Below are positions 1-8,179 of a stretch of 40,698 nt of DNA, piece by piece (the first letter of the stretch is position 1; every line of letters begins with the position of its first letter). Made by a program: the position numbers and the translations under genes. The notes beneath the pieces are model-generated. The model had not been told where the DNA came from and did not search any database. It saw only the letters and a program-made list of their open reading frames with translations. Source of the stretch: Acidimicrobiaceae bacterium (GTDB lineage: Bacteria > Actinomycetota > Acidimicrobiia > Acidimicrobiales > RAAP-2); assembly GCA_003138895.1 (NCBI GenBank), contig PLHJ01000020.1, positions 40,417-81,114 of the forward strand. The letters are read 5' to 3'.

Positions 1-1769
1 AGAAGTACCTGCTCCAAAAGATCGTCGATACCGAGACTCTGGAGAGCGGATACTTCAACACAGATAACGTCGCCACCCCATTTTTCGGGCACCAGGCCGT
101 GCTCGGAAATCTGTTGCAGTACGCGGTCAGCGTTGGCGTCGGGTCGGTCGATTTTATTGACCGCCACGATGATGGGAACTTCGGCCGCCTTGGCGTGGTT
201 GATGGCTTCCACCGTCTGGGGCATGACACCGTCGTCGGCGGCGACAACGAGAATGACAATGTCCGTCACCGTCGCGCCGCGCGCTCGCATGGCCGTAAAG
301 GCTTCGTGACCCGGCGTATCGAGAAACGTAATGGGCTTTCCGTGCCACAGCACTTGGTACGCACCAATGTGCTGGGTGATGCCACCGGCTTCGTCAGCCA
401 CCACGTTGGTTGAACGAATACGGTCGAGCAACAATGTTTTTCCGTGGTCAACGTGTCCCATGACCGTCACAATTGGCGGTCGAAGGACCGGTGCAATTTC
501 GTCGTCATCATCGTCGTCTTCAAAAAACTTGGCGATAAGTGCGGCTTCTTGTTCTTCGCCCGGATCAACGAGGCGCACCGTCGCACCCACTTCGGCCGCA
601 TAGATCTCGATCATGTCGTCGGTGAGGCTCTGCACGGCCGTGACAATTTCTCCTTGCAGGAACAAGAAGCGAATAATGTCGGCGGCCGAACGGTTGAGCT
701 TGGGGCCAACGTCCTTCGCGGTCGATCCGCGTTCAATAATGATTTCGCCATCGGGAACCGGTGAACTGCTCGGCTGCCACGTGGTCATTTGTGTGGGCTC
801 GAGTTCTTCGACGTTGCGACGTCGACGACGAGTCGTCTTTCGCTGCGACCCTCTCGGTCCCCCGCCACCTCGGGCGGGTCCACCACCACGGCCAGCCGGA
901 GCCCCGGTGCCTACGGCACCCGGACGCGGTCCACCAAATCCTCCCGCGCCACCGGGCGCTCCTGTTCCGCCGGAACGCGGCGGTCCAGTACGCGGACCAC
1001 TGGCCCCCATTGTTCGTGGGCCACCGGGTCCACCTGTGCGTGGACCACCGGGACCACTCGTTCGACCCGTCGCACCGGGCGTAACGCGACGCGCCCCGGG
1101 CGGCGGCGGTATCGGACGACCCGACGAACTCGTAGGCGGACGCATTCCTGGCGGCGGCGGAATCGGACGACCCGACGAACTCGTAGGCGGACGCGGTGTT
1201 CCCGCGCGCTGTTCGCCGCCTTCGGCGCCACCGGGCATTGGTCGCTGCGTTGGACGAATTGTGGTGGGACCATCGGGCTGGACGGTCCTCACGGGAGCAG
1301 GCTTTACAACGGCCGCGCGACTTCGAACAACTCGCGGCCCTTCTTCAATGGGTGCAACGTTTTCCACTGGCTCGGGGGCTTTCGCCACCGGTGCCGGTGC
1401 TGTTGCAACGAGATCTTTCGGTACTTCAGTAACTGGAAGGCGAAGTTCTGGTTCTTGAGTACTCGTGGAGCGGGCGGTCTTTACGGCAGCGGCAGACTTC
1501 GTCGCCGTCGACTTCGTCGCCGTCGACTTCGTGGCGGCCGTCTTCTTTACGCCCGCGGCCTTCTTGACCGGTGCTTCTTCGGGTTGGACGTCACGACGTA
1601 GGCCGGCGGCGTCAGCCTTCCGGCGAACTCGGTCGGCCTGGGCGTCTTCGATGGACGAGGAGGCGCTCTTCACGCCAATACCCAAATTCGAAGAGAGGTC
1701 CAGGATCTCCTTGTTGGACATGCCGAGCTCTTTTGCTAGCTCGTGTACCCGTATCTTCTTTGTCGCCAA
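1..1769 (-). CDS. infB: Translation initiation factor IF-2 (5' part, cut by window edge)
   Basis: GTPase that places initiator tRNA on the 30S subunit and promotes subunit joining. The N-terminal 589 codons are visible. A first IF2N domain (about residues 1-50, [18 protein letters not shown]) is followed by a long linker rich in Lys/Ala, then Arg/Pro/Gly (about 55-330). A second IF2N domain (about 335-385) and the G domain come next. G1 GHVDHGKT lies near residue 437, G3 DTPGH near position 315, G4 NKID near 150, and a G5-like VSAL near 30. The window ends there, so domains II-IV are missing. The start is TTG at 1769, read as [16 protein letters not shown] lies just upstream and no ATG fits the IF2N domain. 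It is last in the rimP-nusA-ylxR-infB run. The linker carries 15-bp and 51-bp tandem repeats. Family identity is certain; the start is very likely. Confidence 0.96.
   Translation of the reverse strand, partial: MATKKIRVHELAKELGMSNKEILDLSSNLGIGVKSASSSIEDAQADRVRRKADAAGLRRDVQPEEAPVKKAAGVKKTAATKSTATKSTATKSAAAVKTARSTSTQEPELRLPVTEVPKDLVATAPAPVAKAPEPVENVAPIEEGPRVVRSRAAVVKPAPVRTVQPDGPTTIRPTQRPMPGGAEGGEQRAGTPRPPTSSSGRPIPPPPGMRPPTSSSGRPIPPPPGARRVTPGATGRTSGPGGPRTGGPGGPRTMGASGPRTGPPRSGGTGAPGGAGGFGGPRPGAVGTGAPAGRGGGPARGGGGPRGSQRKTTRRRRRNVEELEPTQMTTWQPSSSPVPDGEIIIERGSTAKDVGPKLNRSAADIIRFLFLQGEIVTAVQSLTDDMIEIYAAEVGATVRLVDPGEEQEAALIAKFFEDDDDDDEIAPVLRPPIVTVMGHVDHGKTLLLDRIRSTNVVADEAGGITQHIGAYQVLWHGKPITFLDTPGHEAFTAMRARGATVTDIVILVVAADDGVMPQTVEAINHAKAAEVPIIVAVNKIDRPDANADRVLQQISEHGLVPEKWGGDVICVEVSALQSLGIDDLLEQVL
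1099..1194. repeat. 51-bp tandem repeat in the infB linker (two copies)
   Basis: Two adjacent copies at 1099-1149 and 1150-1194 (second copy slightly short) differ at very few bases. In the infB frame they encode a 17-residue Arg/Pro/Gly unit containing [15 protein letters not shown]. The period is a multiple of three, so length changes would keep the frame. Confidence 0.9.
1495..1532. repeat. 15-bp tandem repeat in the infB linker
   Basis: About 2.5 copies of a 15-bp unit beginning GACTTCGTCGCC on the plus strand, at 1495, 1510 and 1525. On the infB strand they encode repeated KSTAT units in a Lys/Ala/Thr-rich linker just after the first IF2N domain. Confidence 0.85.
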
Positions 1770-1814
1770 GACATTCCTTCACTTTGTGCCGCCCCAATCG
1801 GACAGCACAGTTTC

Positions 1815-2090
1815 CTAGTCTTTCACAAGTTTCTCAGGCGATTTACCTTCCGCCTGAGCCACCAACACTCGTACTTCGTTCATCTCATCGGTCTTTACCG
1901 CCGCGCGCAGAGCCCGAGCGACGTGGGATTCAGTGAGATTTTGACCACAGGAGGCGTTTTTACACCACCAAACGCCACGTCCCGGACCCCTTGCGAGGTA
2001 CCAAACCCCGTCCAGCCTACGGCCGACCCGACACAGTTCGCGCGCGGGGCGCGTACTTTTACACACGACGCACGTTCGTTGCGGCTCTAT
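1815..2090 (-). CDS. ylxR: YlxR family RNA-binding protein (DUF448)
   Basis: Small protein that normally sits between nusA and infB; family members are described as nucleic-acid binding. The frame opens after a TAA at 2094-2096 and encodes IEPQRTCVVCKSTRPARELC at its N-terminus, matching the family's R-T-C-V-x-C-R signature. A second Cys pair follows (WWCKNASC), then a basic helix (ARALRAAVK). The only ATG/GTG/TTG near the beginning is GTG at 2066, which would remove the RTCVVC motif. The codon that keeps the motif is ATA at 2088-2090, overlapping the nusA stop as ATAG. I give the longer form (91 codons) but the start is unresolved: an AUA start, a base error or a truncated product are all possible. 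It stops at 1815, 45 bases before infB. Confidence 0.82.
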   Translation of the reverse strand: MEPQRTCVVCKSTRPARELCRVGRRLDGVWYLARGPGRGVWWCKNASCGQNLTESHVARALRAAVKTDEMNEVRVLVAQAEGKSPEKLVKD

Positions 2091-3259
2091 GCGTTATCCT
2101 CCGGCGCGTCGTCGTTCGACGCCTCCACGACCGCGACCGCGTCCGCCACGACGTTGCCGTCACCGTCAAACTCTTCTACTTCGACAACGTCGATCACTTC
2201 GCCGTTGGGCTCAACGATTTCGGTTACATCGACGACTTCATTGGCGTCTTCGTCAACCCAAACTTCTTCGGTGACTTCTTCGCCGTCTTCGTTTTCTTGC
2301 GTTTCAGAGCGAATGTCGATGCGCCATCCGGTAAGTCGAGCGGCGAGTCGGGCGTTTTGGCCCTCTTTTCCAATCGCCAAGGACAACTGCTGGTCGTGCA
2401 CGATGACCGTGGCCGTTCCTTCGGTCTCGTCGAGCCGTACTTCGCGAACACGGGCGGGCTGGAGCGCGGCCTGAATGAATTCCACCGGGTCGTCACTGTA
2501 GGGAACGACGTCAATTCGCTCCGACTTCAGTTCGTTCGTGATGTTTCGCACGCGTGATCCTCGCGCTCCCACGCACGCTCCGACCGGGTCGACCATGGCG
2601 TCGTTGGAAGCGACCGCAATCTTCGAACGATGACCGGGCTCACGAGCCAGCGCCTTGATTTCAACGAGTCCCGAAGCAATCTCGGGCACTTCGATTTCAA
2701 AGAGCTTGGCAACGAGCGCCGGGTGCGTTCGCGACACAACAATCTGGGGACCCTTATTAGTCTTTCGCACTTCAACGATATAGACCTTCACGCGAGCACC
2801 GTGTTCGTAGCGCTCGAACGCAATTTGCTCGGCTTGGGGCAACAAAGCCTCTACGCGGCCGAGGTCGAGCAACGTGTAGCGGTTGTCGTTTTGCTGCACA
2901 GTACCGCTCACGATGTCGCCTTCGCGGTTCGCGAACTCTTCGTACATCTGTCGACGTTGGATATCGCGGATGAGTTGCATCAAGACTTGCTTCGCGGTTT
3001 GGGCGGCGATTCGTCCAAAGTCCTTGGGCGTGGCGTCCCATTCACGAATGACGTTGCCATCGAGGTCGAGTTCGAGACCCCATACCTTGATTTCGCCCGT
3101 CTCGGGGTTGATTTCTACTTCGGCGTCTTCGGCCGAGTCGTCTCGTCGTTTGTAGGCGGCGAGCAGTGCGTTGGCGAGTGCCTGAAGCAACTCGCCTTCG
3201 TCGATGTTCTGATCACGAGCAATCTGTCCGAGTGCGTCGAGGAATTCAAAGTTTGACAT
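2087..3259 (-). CDS. nusA: Transcription termination/antitermination factor NusA
   Basis: RNA polymerase-associated factor controlling pausing, termination and antitermination. It has 390 residues. The N-terminal polymerase-binding domain (about 1-120) opens with SNFEFLDALGQIARDQNID. An S1 domain follows (about 130-200, EGDIVSGTVQQNDNRYTLLD), then KH1 (ACVGARGSRVRNI, near 235-250) and KH2 (LAIGKEGQNARLAARLTGW, near 300). The last 70 or so residues are a strongly acidic tail rich in Glu, Asp and Val. Start is ATG at 3259, two bases after the rimP stop. Its TAG stop overlaps the apparent ylxR initiation codon. The tail is shorter than the paired acidic repeats of E. coli NusA and may be a different autoinhibitory or partner-binding segment, which is inference. 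Confidence 0.97.
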   Translation of the reverse strand: MSNFEFLDALGQIARDQNIDEGELLQALANALLAAYKRRDDSAEDAEVEINPETGEIKVWGLELDLDGNVIREWDATPKDFGRIAAQTAKQVLMQLIRDIQRRQMYEEFANREGDIVSGTVQQNDNRYTLLDLGRVEALLPQAEQIAFERYEHGARVKVYIVEVRKTNKGPQIVVSRTHPALVAKLFEIEVPEIASGLVEIKALAREPGHRSKIAVASNDAMVDPVGACVGARGSRVRNITNELKSERIDVVPYSDDPVEFIQAALQPARVREVRLDETEGTATVIVHDQQLSLAIGKEGQNARLAARLTGWRIDIRSETQENEDGEEVTEEVWVDEDANEVVDVTEIVEPNGEVIDVVEVEEFDGDGNVVADAVAVVEASNDDAPEDNA

Positions 3260-3261
3260 CG

Positions 3262-3768
3262 CTACCTACCCCTGCTCGTTGTGGCCGTGTTTTGGCGACC
3301 TTTTGAAGGCGTCGGCTTCGCCGTGGCACCCCACTCAAATACTGTGCGGGCGCGTTCAATGTTGGCAAAAAGCACGGTGACGTCGCCGTGTTCGAGGTCT
3401 CGAAGGGTGACCGACGTGGCGGAAACGTCAGTGACGACACCCTCTAAACGGCGCGTAGGTTCGTCGTCGCGAAGTTCCCGCAGGGTCACGGTTTCATCCT
3501 TCGCACTCGCGAAGTGATCGGGCGTTCGCAAGCGACGCTCCAGCCCGGGGCTTGAAACGTCAAGGGTGTAGCGTCCAGGAATAGGGTCGTTTTCGTCGAG
3601 CCACGTCGACAGCGCTCGATTGGCGGCCGTAAGCGACTCAAGATCGATGCCGCCGGGCTTGGTCACCGTGACGTTCAAAACACCGGAGCCGATTTCGACG
3701 TCGTAGAGTTCGAGTCCCATCTTGGCTAGAAGGGTGCGAAAGGGCGTGTCAAGTTCCACGATATTCAC
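3262..3768 (-). CDS. rimP: Ribosome maturation factor RimP
   Basis: Small-subunit assembly factor, first gene of the rimP-nusA-ylxR-infB group. The product (up to 168 residues) shows the typical N-terminal domain (LYDVEIGSGVLNVTVTKPGG), the TLDVSSPGLERRLRTPDHF motif in the middle and a C-terminal SH3-like domain. It ends in a basic tail (KPTPSKGRQ...TSRGR). Two GTG codons compete as start. GTG at 3768 lies one base from AGGAG. GTG at 3759 has AGGAG ten bases upstream and gives MELDTPFRTLLAKMG. I list the longer form but the downstream GTG looks equally or more likely. No terminator separates it from nusA. Confidence 0.95.
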   Translation of the reverse strand: MNIVELDTPFRTLLAKMGLELYDVEIGSGVLNVTVTKPGGIDLESLTAANRALSTWLDENDPIPGRYTLDVSSPGLERRLRTPDHFASAKDETVTLRELRDDEPTRRLEGVVTDVSATSVTLRDLEHGDVTVLFANIERARTVFEWGATAKPTPSKGRQNTATTSRGR

Positions 3769-3805
3769 ACTCCTTTCAACTAAGACCTAGGGACTTCTGG
3801 CAATG

Positions 3806-3834
3806 AAAAAGCGCGGGCACGAGGCCCGCGCTTA
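3806..3834 (-). terminator. Hairpin with T-run between proS and rimP
   Basis: A perfect 10-bp stem (3809-3818 with 3824-3833) has a five-base loop and, on the minus strand, is followed by a run of five T. It lies after the proS stop, so it can end the upstream operon. It also lies downstream of a promoter-like sequence at 3872-3900, so it may instead, or also, act as an attenuator in the rimP-nusA-infB leader. Confidence 0.85.
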
Positions 3835-3871
3835 AACGAGTCCAGACGTCCTAGGCGGACTTTCGTGACCC

Positions 3872-3900
3872 AGTGTAGCAGGGACCCTTTATTCCCTCAA
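3872..3900 (-). promoter_or_regulatory. Candidate promoter for rimP-nusA-ylxR-infB
   Basis: On the minus strand TTGAGG (3895-3900) and TACACT (3872-3877) are separated by exactly 17 bases, with TG one base before the -10 (TGCTACACT). The -35 overlaps the proS stop region. A transcript starting near 3865 would pass through the hairpin at 3809-3833 before rimP. This is a consensus match by eye only. Confidence 0.5.
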
Positions 3901-5595
3901 TTGACCGGCTAAAAGTGCGGCTAAAGGCAATTCCGTTATTTCTCCATTCGCCCGGTTTCGTACTTCCACAATCCCCCGCTCGAGACCCTTGGCGCCAACG
4001 GTGACGCGTAGTGGGATGCCTAAAAGATCAGCATCGGCGAATTTCACGCCGGGTGAAACGTCCCGGTCGTCGTAGAGCACGTCAACACCGGCCTTCTTCA
4101 GTGCTTCGTACGCACGGTCACTTGCTTCCGCAACGCCAGGTGAACGTGCGTTACTGAGCGACACGAGTACGACGTCAAACGGCGCCACGCTCGCGGGCCA
4201 AATCAGTCCATCGTCGTCGTGGTGTCCTTCCGCCAATACCGCAAAGAGTCGTGAGACGCCCAGGCCGTAGCAGCCCATCCAGTAGGGCTGAACATTTCCT
4301 TCTTCGTCGAGGAACGTGGCGTTATTCATAACTTCGCTGTAGCGAAGTCCGAGCTGAAACGTGTGGGCTGCTTCCACCGAACGCTGCAGAGTCATTGGCT
4401 CTGCACAGTTGGGACAAAGGTCACCCGTTTCCACCACCACGTAAGAATCAAAACTCTCGGGCGTAAAGTCACGCCCCAAGACAACGTTGACGTGGTGTTC
4501 GTCAATTTTGTTCGCGCCCGTGACGAGCCAATTGTCAATGTAACGAAGTGATTCGTCAGCGACCACGCGTGCGCCTTCGAGGCCCACTGGTCCAAGAAAG
4601 CCTTTGGTGATGTTGGGATGCGTTTTGAAATCATCTTCCTCAAATAATCGCCACTGCGCGGGAACGCGCGCCTCACGGTCCCCCGGGAGTAAAATGACAA
4701 CGGGCAAATCGTTTTCGTCAAAGACTGCAATGGATTTCACCAGCTGCAAAGGTGTAACGCCATCTTCTTTTAGCAACGCCGCCAACGCGTCGATGGTGGA
4801 AGCGCCCGGTGTCGAAATGGCCCGTAAAGGCTCAGCGACAATCTTTTCGTAGTGCACCGGCTCGCCTTGCAACTGGCGAACGGCGGCTTCGACGTTGGCC
4901 GCGAGTCCACACGAGGGACACGACGCAAAAAAGTCTTCGCCAATGGTCGTGGGCACCATGAATTCATGGCTCACGGAGCCGCCCATTGCGCCCGATACCG
5001 CGGCCACGGGGACCACGTGAACATCGATGCGAGAAAAAATTCGCTTGTACGCCTCGACGGCCGCGTCGTAACTAACTTGCATGCCAGCGGGTGTTGCGTC
5101 AAAGGAATAACCGTCACTCATTGTGAATTCACGAAGTCGAAGAAGTCCCGACCTTGGACGAGCTTCGTCTCGGAACTTCAACTGCACTTGATAGACCGTG
5201 ACGGGCAACTGTCGATAGGACGAGACTTCGGCCGCCACCAGTGTCGTTACCACCTCTTCGTGTGTGGGTCCAAGTACGAACGTGCCACCGCGAACGTCGA
5301 GCGTCATAGCGGGCAGTGCGTCTTGTCCAAAGAGCGCCGAGCGCCCACTCTCGTCCCAAAGTTCAATCGGGCTCAACACGGGCATCAAGATTTCCTGCAT
5401 GCCCGCAGCGTTTTGTTCCTCGCGAACGATGGCCATGATCTTTGAGTACACGCGCATGCCGAGCGGGAGCAATGAATACACGCCCGACGTCAGGCGGCGA
5501 ACGTAGCCTGCGCGAACCAATAGAGCGTGGCCTACGGCGTCGGCGTCAGACGGTGCCTCTCGTTGGGTACTGACCAAAAGATTCGACATTCGCAT
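3889..5595 (-). CDS. proS: Prolyl-tRNA synthetase (bacterial type)
   Basis: Charges tRNA-Pro with proline. The 568 residues follow the bacterial class II ProRS plan. Motif 1 region is LLPLGMRVYSKIMAIVREEQ; motif 2 is FRDEARPRSGLLRLREF near residue 140. An editing-type insertion domain (about 225-390, with LVKSIAVFDENDLPVVILLP) separates motifs 2 and 3. Motif 3 is GCYGLGVSRLFAVL. A C-terminal anticodon-binding domain ends the protein (DVLYDDRDVSPGVKFADADL). Start ATG at 5595; a second in-frame ATG is two codons later. It lies nine bases after ispG and is followed by a hairpin, so it is probably the last gene of the rpsB-to-proS run. Confidence 0.97.
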   Translation of the reverse strand: MRMSNLLVSTQREAPSDADAVGHALLVRAGYVRRLTSGVYSLLPLGMRVYSKIMAIVREEQNAAGMQEILMPVLSPIELWDESGRSALFGQDALPAMTLDVRGGTFVLGPTHEEVVTTLVAAEVSSYRQLPVTVYQVQLKFRDEARPRSGLLRLREFTMSDGYSFDATPAGMQVSYDAAVEAYKRIFSRIDVHVVPVAAVSGAMGGSVSHEFMVPTTIGEDFFASCPSCGLAANVEAAVRQLQGEPVHYEKIVAEPLRAISTPGASTIDALAALLKEDGVTPLQLVKSIAVFDENDLPVVILLPGDREARVPAQWRLFEEDDFKTHPNITKGFLGPVGLEGARVVADESLRYIDNWLVTGANKIDEHHVNVVLGRDFTPESFDSYVVVETGDLCPNCAEPMTLQRSVEAAHTFQLGLRYSEVMNNATFLDEEGNVQPYWMGCYGLGVSRLFAVLAEGHHDDDGLIWPASVAPFDVVLVSLSNARSPGVAEASDRAYEALKKAGVDVLYDDRDVSPGVKFADADLLGIPLRVTVGAKGLERGIVEVRNRANGEITELPLAALLAGQLRE

Positions 5596-5604
5596 GCGCG
5601 AAGC

Positions 5605-6849
5605 CTACTTGTGGCCACCTTCTTCTTCAGTACGACGACGAATCTGTGCGATGCGCGCACTCGAGTTATTTGCGTCGGAACCCTTGAGTGTCAGCAGTTC
5701 CGCGCGGTCCGCGTCCGCTTCTTTTTGCGCGTTCACGTCGCGCGCCGCGAGTCGTGCTTCGACACCTTCGGCTACGAGTTTTTCTGCCTCTTCGACGAGC
5801 GCTTGGACCATCTCATCTTCTTTCACCACGCGGATAATTTCGCCACGAATAAAGAGGTGTCCTCGCTTTTTACCCGCGGCGATGCCCAGATCTGCGTGAC
5901 GTGCTTCACCGGGGCCATTCACGACACAACCCATAACTGCAATCTGAATCGGAAGATTTCGATTCGCGAGAGCGGCTTGTGCTTCACTCGCCACTTTGAT
6001 GACGTCGACCTCGGCGCGTCCACAACTAGGACAAGCAATAAGGTCGAGGCTCTTTCGTTCGCGAAGGCCGAGGGCCTCTAAGAGTTGACGACCGGCTCGA
6101 GCTTCTTCCACGGGATCGGCGGTCAACGAATATCGAATCGTGTCGCCAATGCCTTCGGCAAGCAACGTCGCAATTCCCGCGGTTCCCTTCACGAGTCCCC
6201 CGGGAGGTGGACCTGCTTCGGTGACGCCTAAGTGCAAGGGATGATCGAACGTTTCTGACGCCAAGCGGTAAGCAGCGATCATCGTCGCGACCGACGACGC
6301 CTTTACCGAAATTTTTACGTCGTCAAAGCCGACTTCTTCGAAGTACGCGAGCTCCAAGCGCGCGGATTCAACGAGCGCTTCGGGTGTAGCACCACCAAAC
6401 TTTTCGTAGATGGCGGGATGCAAACTTCCCGCGTTCACGCCAATGCGAATGGGCACACCACGGTCACGAGCTTCGGACGCGACGAGTTTTATTTCCTCGG
6501 GCTTTCGCAAATTGCCCGGGTTAAGTCGAAGACCATTGACACCGGCTTCTAATGCCGCAAGCGCCATCTCCACGTGAAAGTGAATATCCGCGACGATCGG
6601 TACTGGCGACCTGGGCACGATCTGGGCCAAACCTTCCGCGGCTTCTTGTTCGTTACACGTGCAACGAACAATGTCGGCGCCGTTCGCCGCGAGCGCATAA
6701 ATCTGCTCCAACGTGCCTTCGACGTTGGCGGTTTTTGTCGTCGTCATCGACTGCACCGAAACCGGTGCGTTACCGCCCACCAGCACCGAACCAACGGCTA
6801 TTTGTTTTGTTACACGGCGCGGGGAGAGGCTCGAAGCAGTGACGTCCAC
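5605..6849 (-). CDS. ispG: 4-hydroxy-3-methylbut-2-enyl diphosphate synthase (IspG/GcpE)
   Basis: Iron-sulfur enzyme converting methylerythritol cyclodiphosphate to HMBPP, the penultimate step of the MEP isoprenoid pathway. The 414 residues begin with a TIM-barrel region (VSVQSMTTTKTANVEGTLEQ, then GADIVRCTC). They end with a cluster-binding domain carrying CPSCGRAEVD and MGCVVNGPGEA, which supply the conserved cysteines. The C-terminus is a charged Glu/Ala-rich extension. Start is GTG at 6849 (VDVTASSLSPRR) with a weak ribosome binding site. With dxr in the same operon it puts two MEP enzymes under shared control. The site-2 protease lies directly upstream, the order usual in Actinobacteria. 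Confidence 0.97.
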   Translation of the reverse strand: MDVTASSLSPRRVTKQIAVGSVLVGGNAPVSVQSMTTTKTANVEGTLEQIYALAANGADIVRCTCNEQEAAEGLAQIVPRSPVPIVADIHFHVEMALAALEAGVNGLRLNPGNLRKPEEIKLVASEARDRGVPIRIGVNAGSLHPAIYEKFGGATPEALVESARLELAYFEEVGFDDVKISVKASSVATMIAAYRLASETFDHPLHLGVTEAGPPPGGLVKGTAGIATLLAEGIGDTIRYSLTADPVEEARAGRQLLEALGLRERKSLDLIACPSCGRAEVDVIKVASEAQAALANRNLPIQIAVMGCVVNGPGEARHADLGIAAGKKRGHLFIRGEIIRVVKEDEMVQALVEEAEKLVAEGVEARLAARDVNAQKEADADRAELLTLKGSDANNSSARIAQIRRRTEEEGGHK

Positions 6850-6901
6850 CTATCTATTCTGCCGTGCGCCACGCACCGGCGTGCATCGTGCGACAAACGC
6901 C

Positions 6902-8179
6902 TTACTGGAAGGGGTTTGCGATGGGGTGAGCAATATCCAAATACAGCGTGCTGGCGAACAAGACGAGTAGAACCGCCATAAAGAGAAACGCGAAGGGCAG
7001 CAATTTATTGATGTCGGCGTGATAGGGCTGACGATTCTTTCTCGTTCGAATTCGCTCGTAGGTGGCAATCGCCACATGTCCTCCGTCGAGGGGCAGCATC
7101 GGCAACATGTTAAGAATCCCGACAAAAACGTTGAGCGAGATGAGAATCGCTAAGAGCACTTGTGCCCCGGCGCCCGCGCCCTGAACGGCAATGCGCACCA
7201 CACCAACGATGGATTCGGGTCGGCTCAGTTGGTTCTTCGGATTATTCGCCGCCGACGAATTCGTTACCTGGTGCAGAAGACTCGAAAACGATGACGGTGA
7301 AAAAACGTGCACGAGTGCCGCCACGCCGGCCGTCACGGTGTCCCAAACGTAACTCCCCGCGTGGGGAACGGCCCCGAGCGGCGACTGGGTGACGGACTGA
7401 TCTTCGACGACGATGCCGATGTAACCAACGGCGGGACCCTTACGTGGCGCAAGACGCTGTCCATTCACCACCACCGTTCTTCCGTCCACGGGCGACACGT
7501 GAACGTAGACGTCGTGGCCGGAGCGAACGAGTTCAACGCTGAGTGATTTGCCCGTGCTGTCGTGGAGTTCTTTCGTGAGTTTGTTGACGTTATTTATGAC
7601 GTGTCCGTCGATGGCCAAAACCCGATCACCGGGTTGGATACCAGCAATTTGTGCGGGCGTTTCCTTAGTGCCCCATGAACTAAGCGCCTGCACTCCGACG
7701 TGCGAAGGGTCTACTCGTCCAATGAACGACAGCGACGCCCACGCGAGCACCAACGCCATGACGAGGTGCGCAAGACTCCCCGCGGAAGCAAAGAGGACTT
7801 TTCTCGGGTAGGTCGATTCTCGATACGTGCGTGACTCAAACTCGGGAGCGACATCTTCGCTCCAACTCATACCGGGCACCTTGACGTAGCCGCCCAGAGG
7901 TAGTGCGCGAACGCCGTAGCGAGTTTCGCCGAATTTTTTCGACCAGAGGACGGGTCCAAAACCCACGAAGAAATCCGTGGCGCGCATCCCCGACATCTTG
8001 GCCGTCACGAGGTGGCCCAATTCGTGAAACATCACAATCAACAAGATGGCGAACACCACGGTGGGAAGCGCCCATCCGCCGAACAACTGCAAAATGAGCC
8101 ACAAGGCGGCCGCACCGGCGAGTGGTAACAGCAACGACCGGTTCTTGGTGCTTACTTCGGGCTCGCTCGCGAGACTCAC
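6902..8179 (-). CDS. rseP: Site-2 intramembrane zinc metalloprotease, RseP/Rip1 family
   Basis: Membrane protease that cleaves transmembrane substrates such as anti-sigma factors. The 425 residues contain a first membrane segment with HELGH (His52, Glu53, His56) as zinc ligands. The GFGPVLWSKK and LPLGGYVKVPGM motifs follow, then one PDZ domain (about residues 175-260, PAQIAGIQPGDRVLAIDG). The second metal-binding segment is MLPMLPLDGGH near residue 370, and a last membrane segment ends the protein. An upstream in-frame start would give nine more residues. I chose GTG at 8179 because it forms a GTGA overlap with the dxr stop and has GGAGA just upstream. Substrates cannot be told from sequence; no anti-sigma gene is nearby. 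Confidence 0.95.
   Translation of the reverse strand: MSLASEPEVSTKNRSLLLPLAGAAALWLILQLFGGWALPTVVFAILLIVMFHELGHLVTAKMSGMRATDFFVGFGPVLWSKKFGETRYGVRALPLGGYVKVPGMSWSEDVAPEFESRTYRESTYPRKVLFASAGSLAHLVMALVLAWASLSFIGRVDPSHVGVQALSSWGTKETPAQIAGIQPGDRVLAIDGHVINNVNKLTKELHDSTGKSLSVELVRSGHDVYVHVSPVDGRTVVVNGQRLAPRKGPAVGYIGIVVEDQSVTQSPLGAVPHAGSYVWDTVTAGVAALVHVFSPSSFSSLLHQVTNSSAANNPKNQLSRPESIVGVVRIAVQGAGAGAQVLLAILISLNVFVGILNMLPMLPLDGGHVAIATYERIRTRKNRQPYHADINKLLPFAFLFMAVLLVLFASTLYLDIAHPIANPFQ

Noticed and set aside
613..1458. Long plus-strand open frames over infB encoding Pro/Arg-rich proteins
   Set aside because: They are antisense to the low-complexity infB linker. The repeat and GC-rich codons remove stop codons; there is no ribosome binding site or family match.
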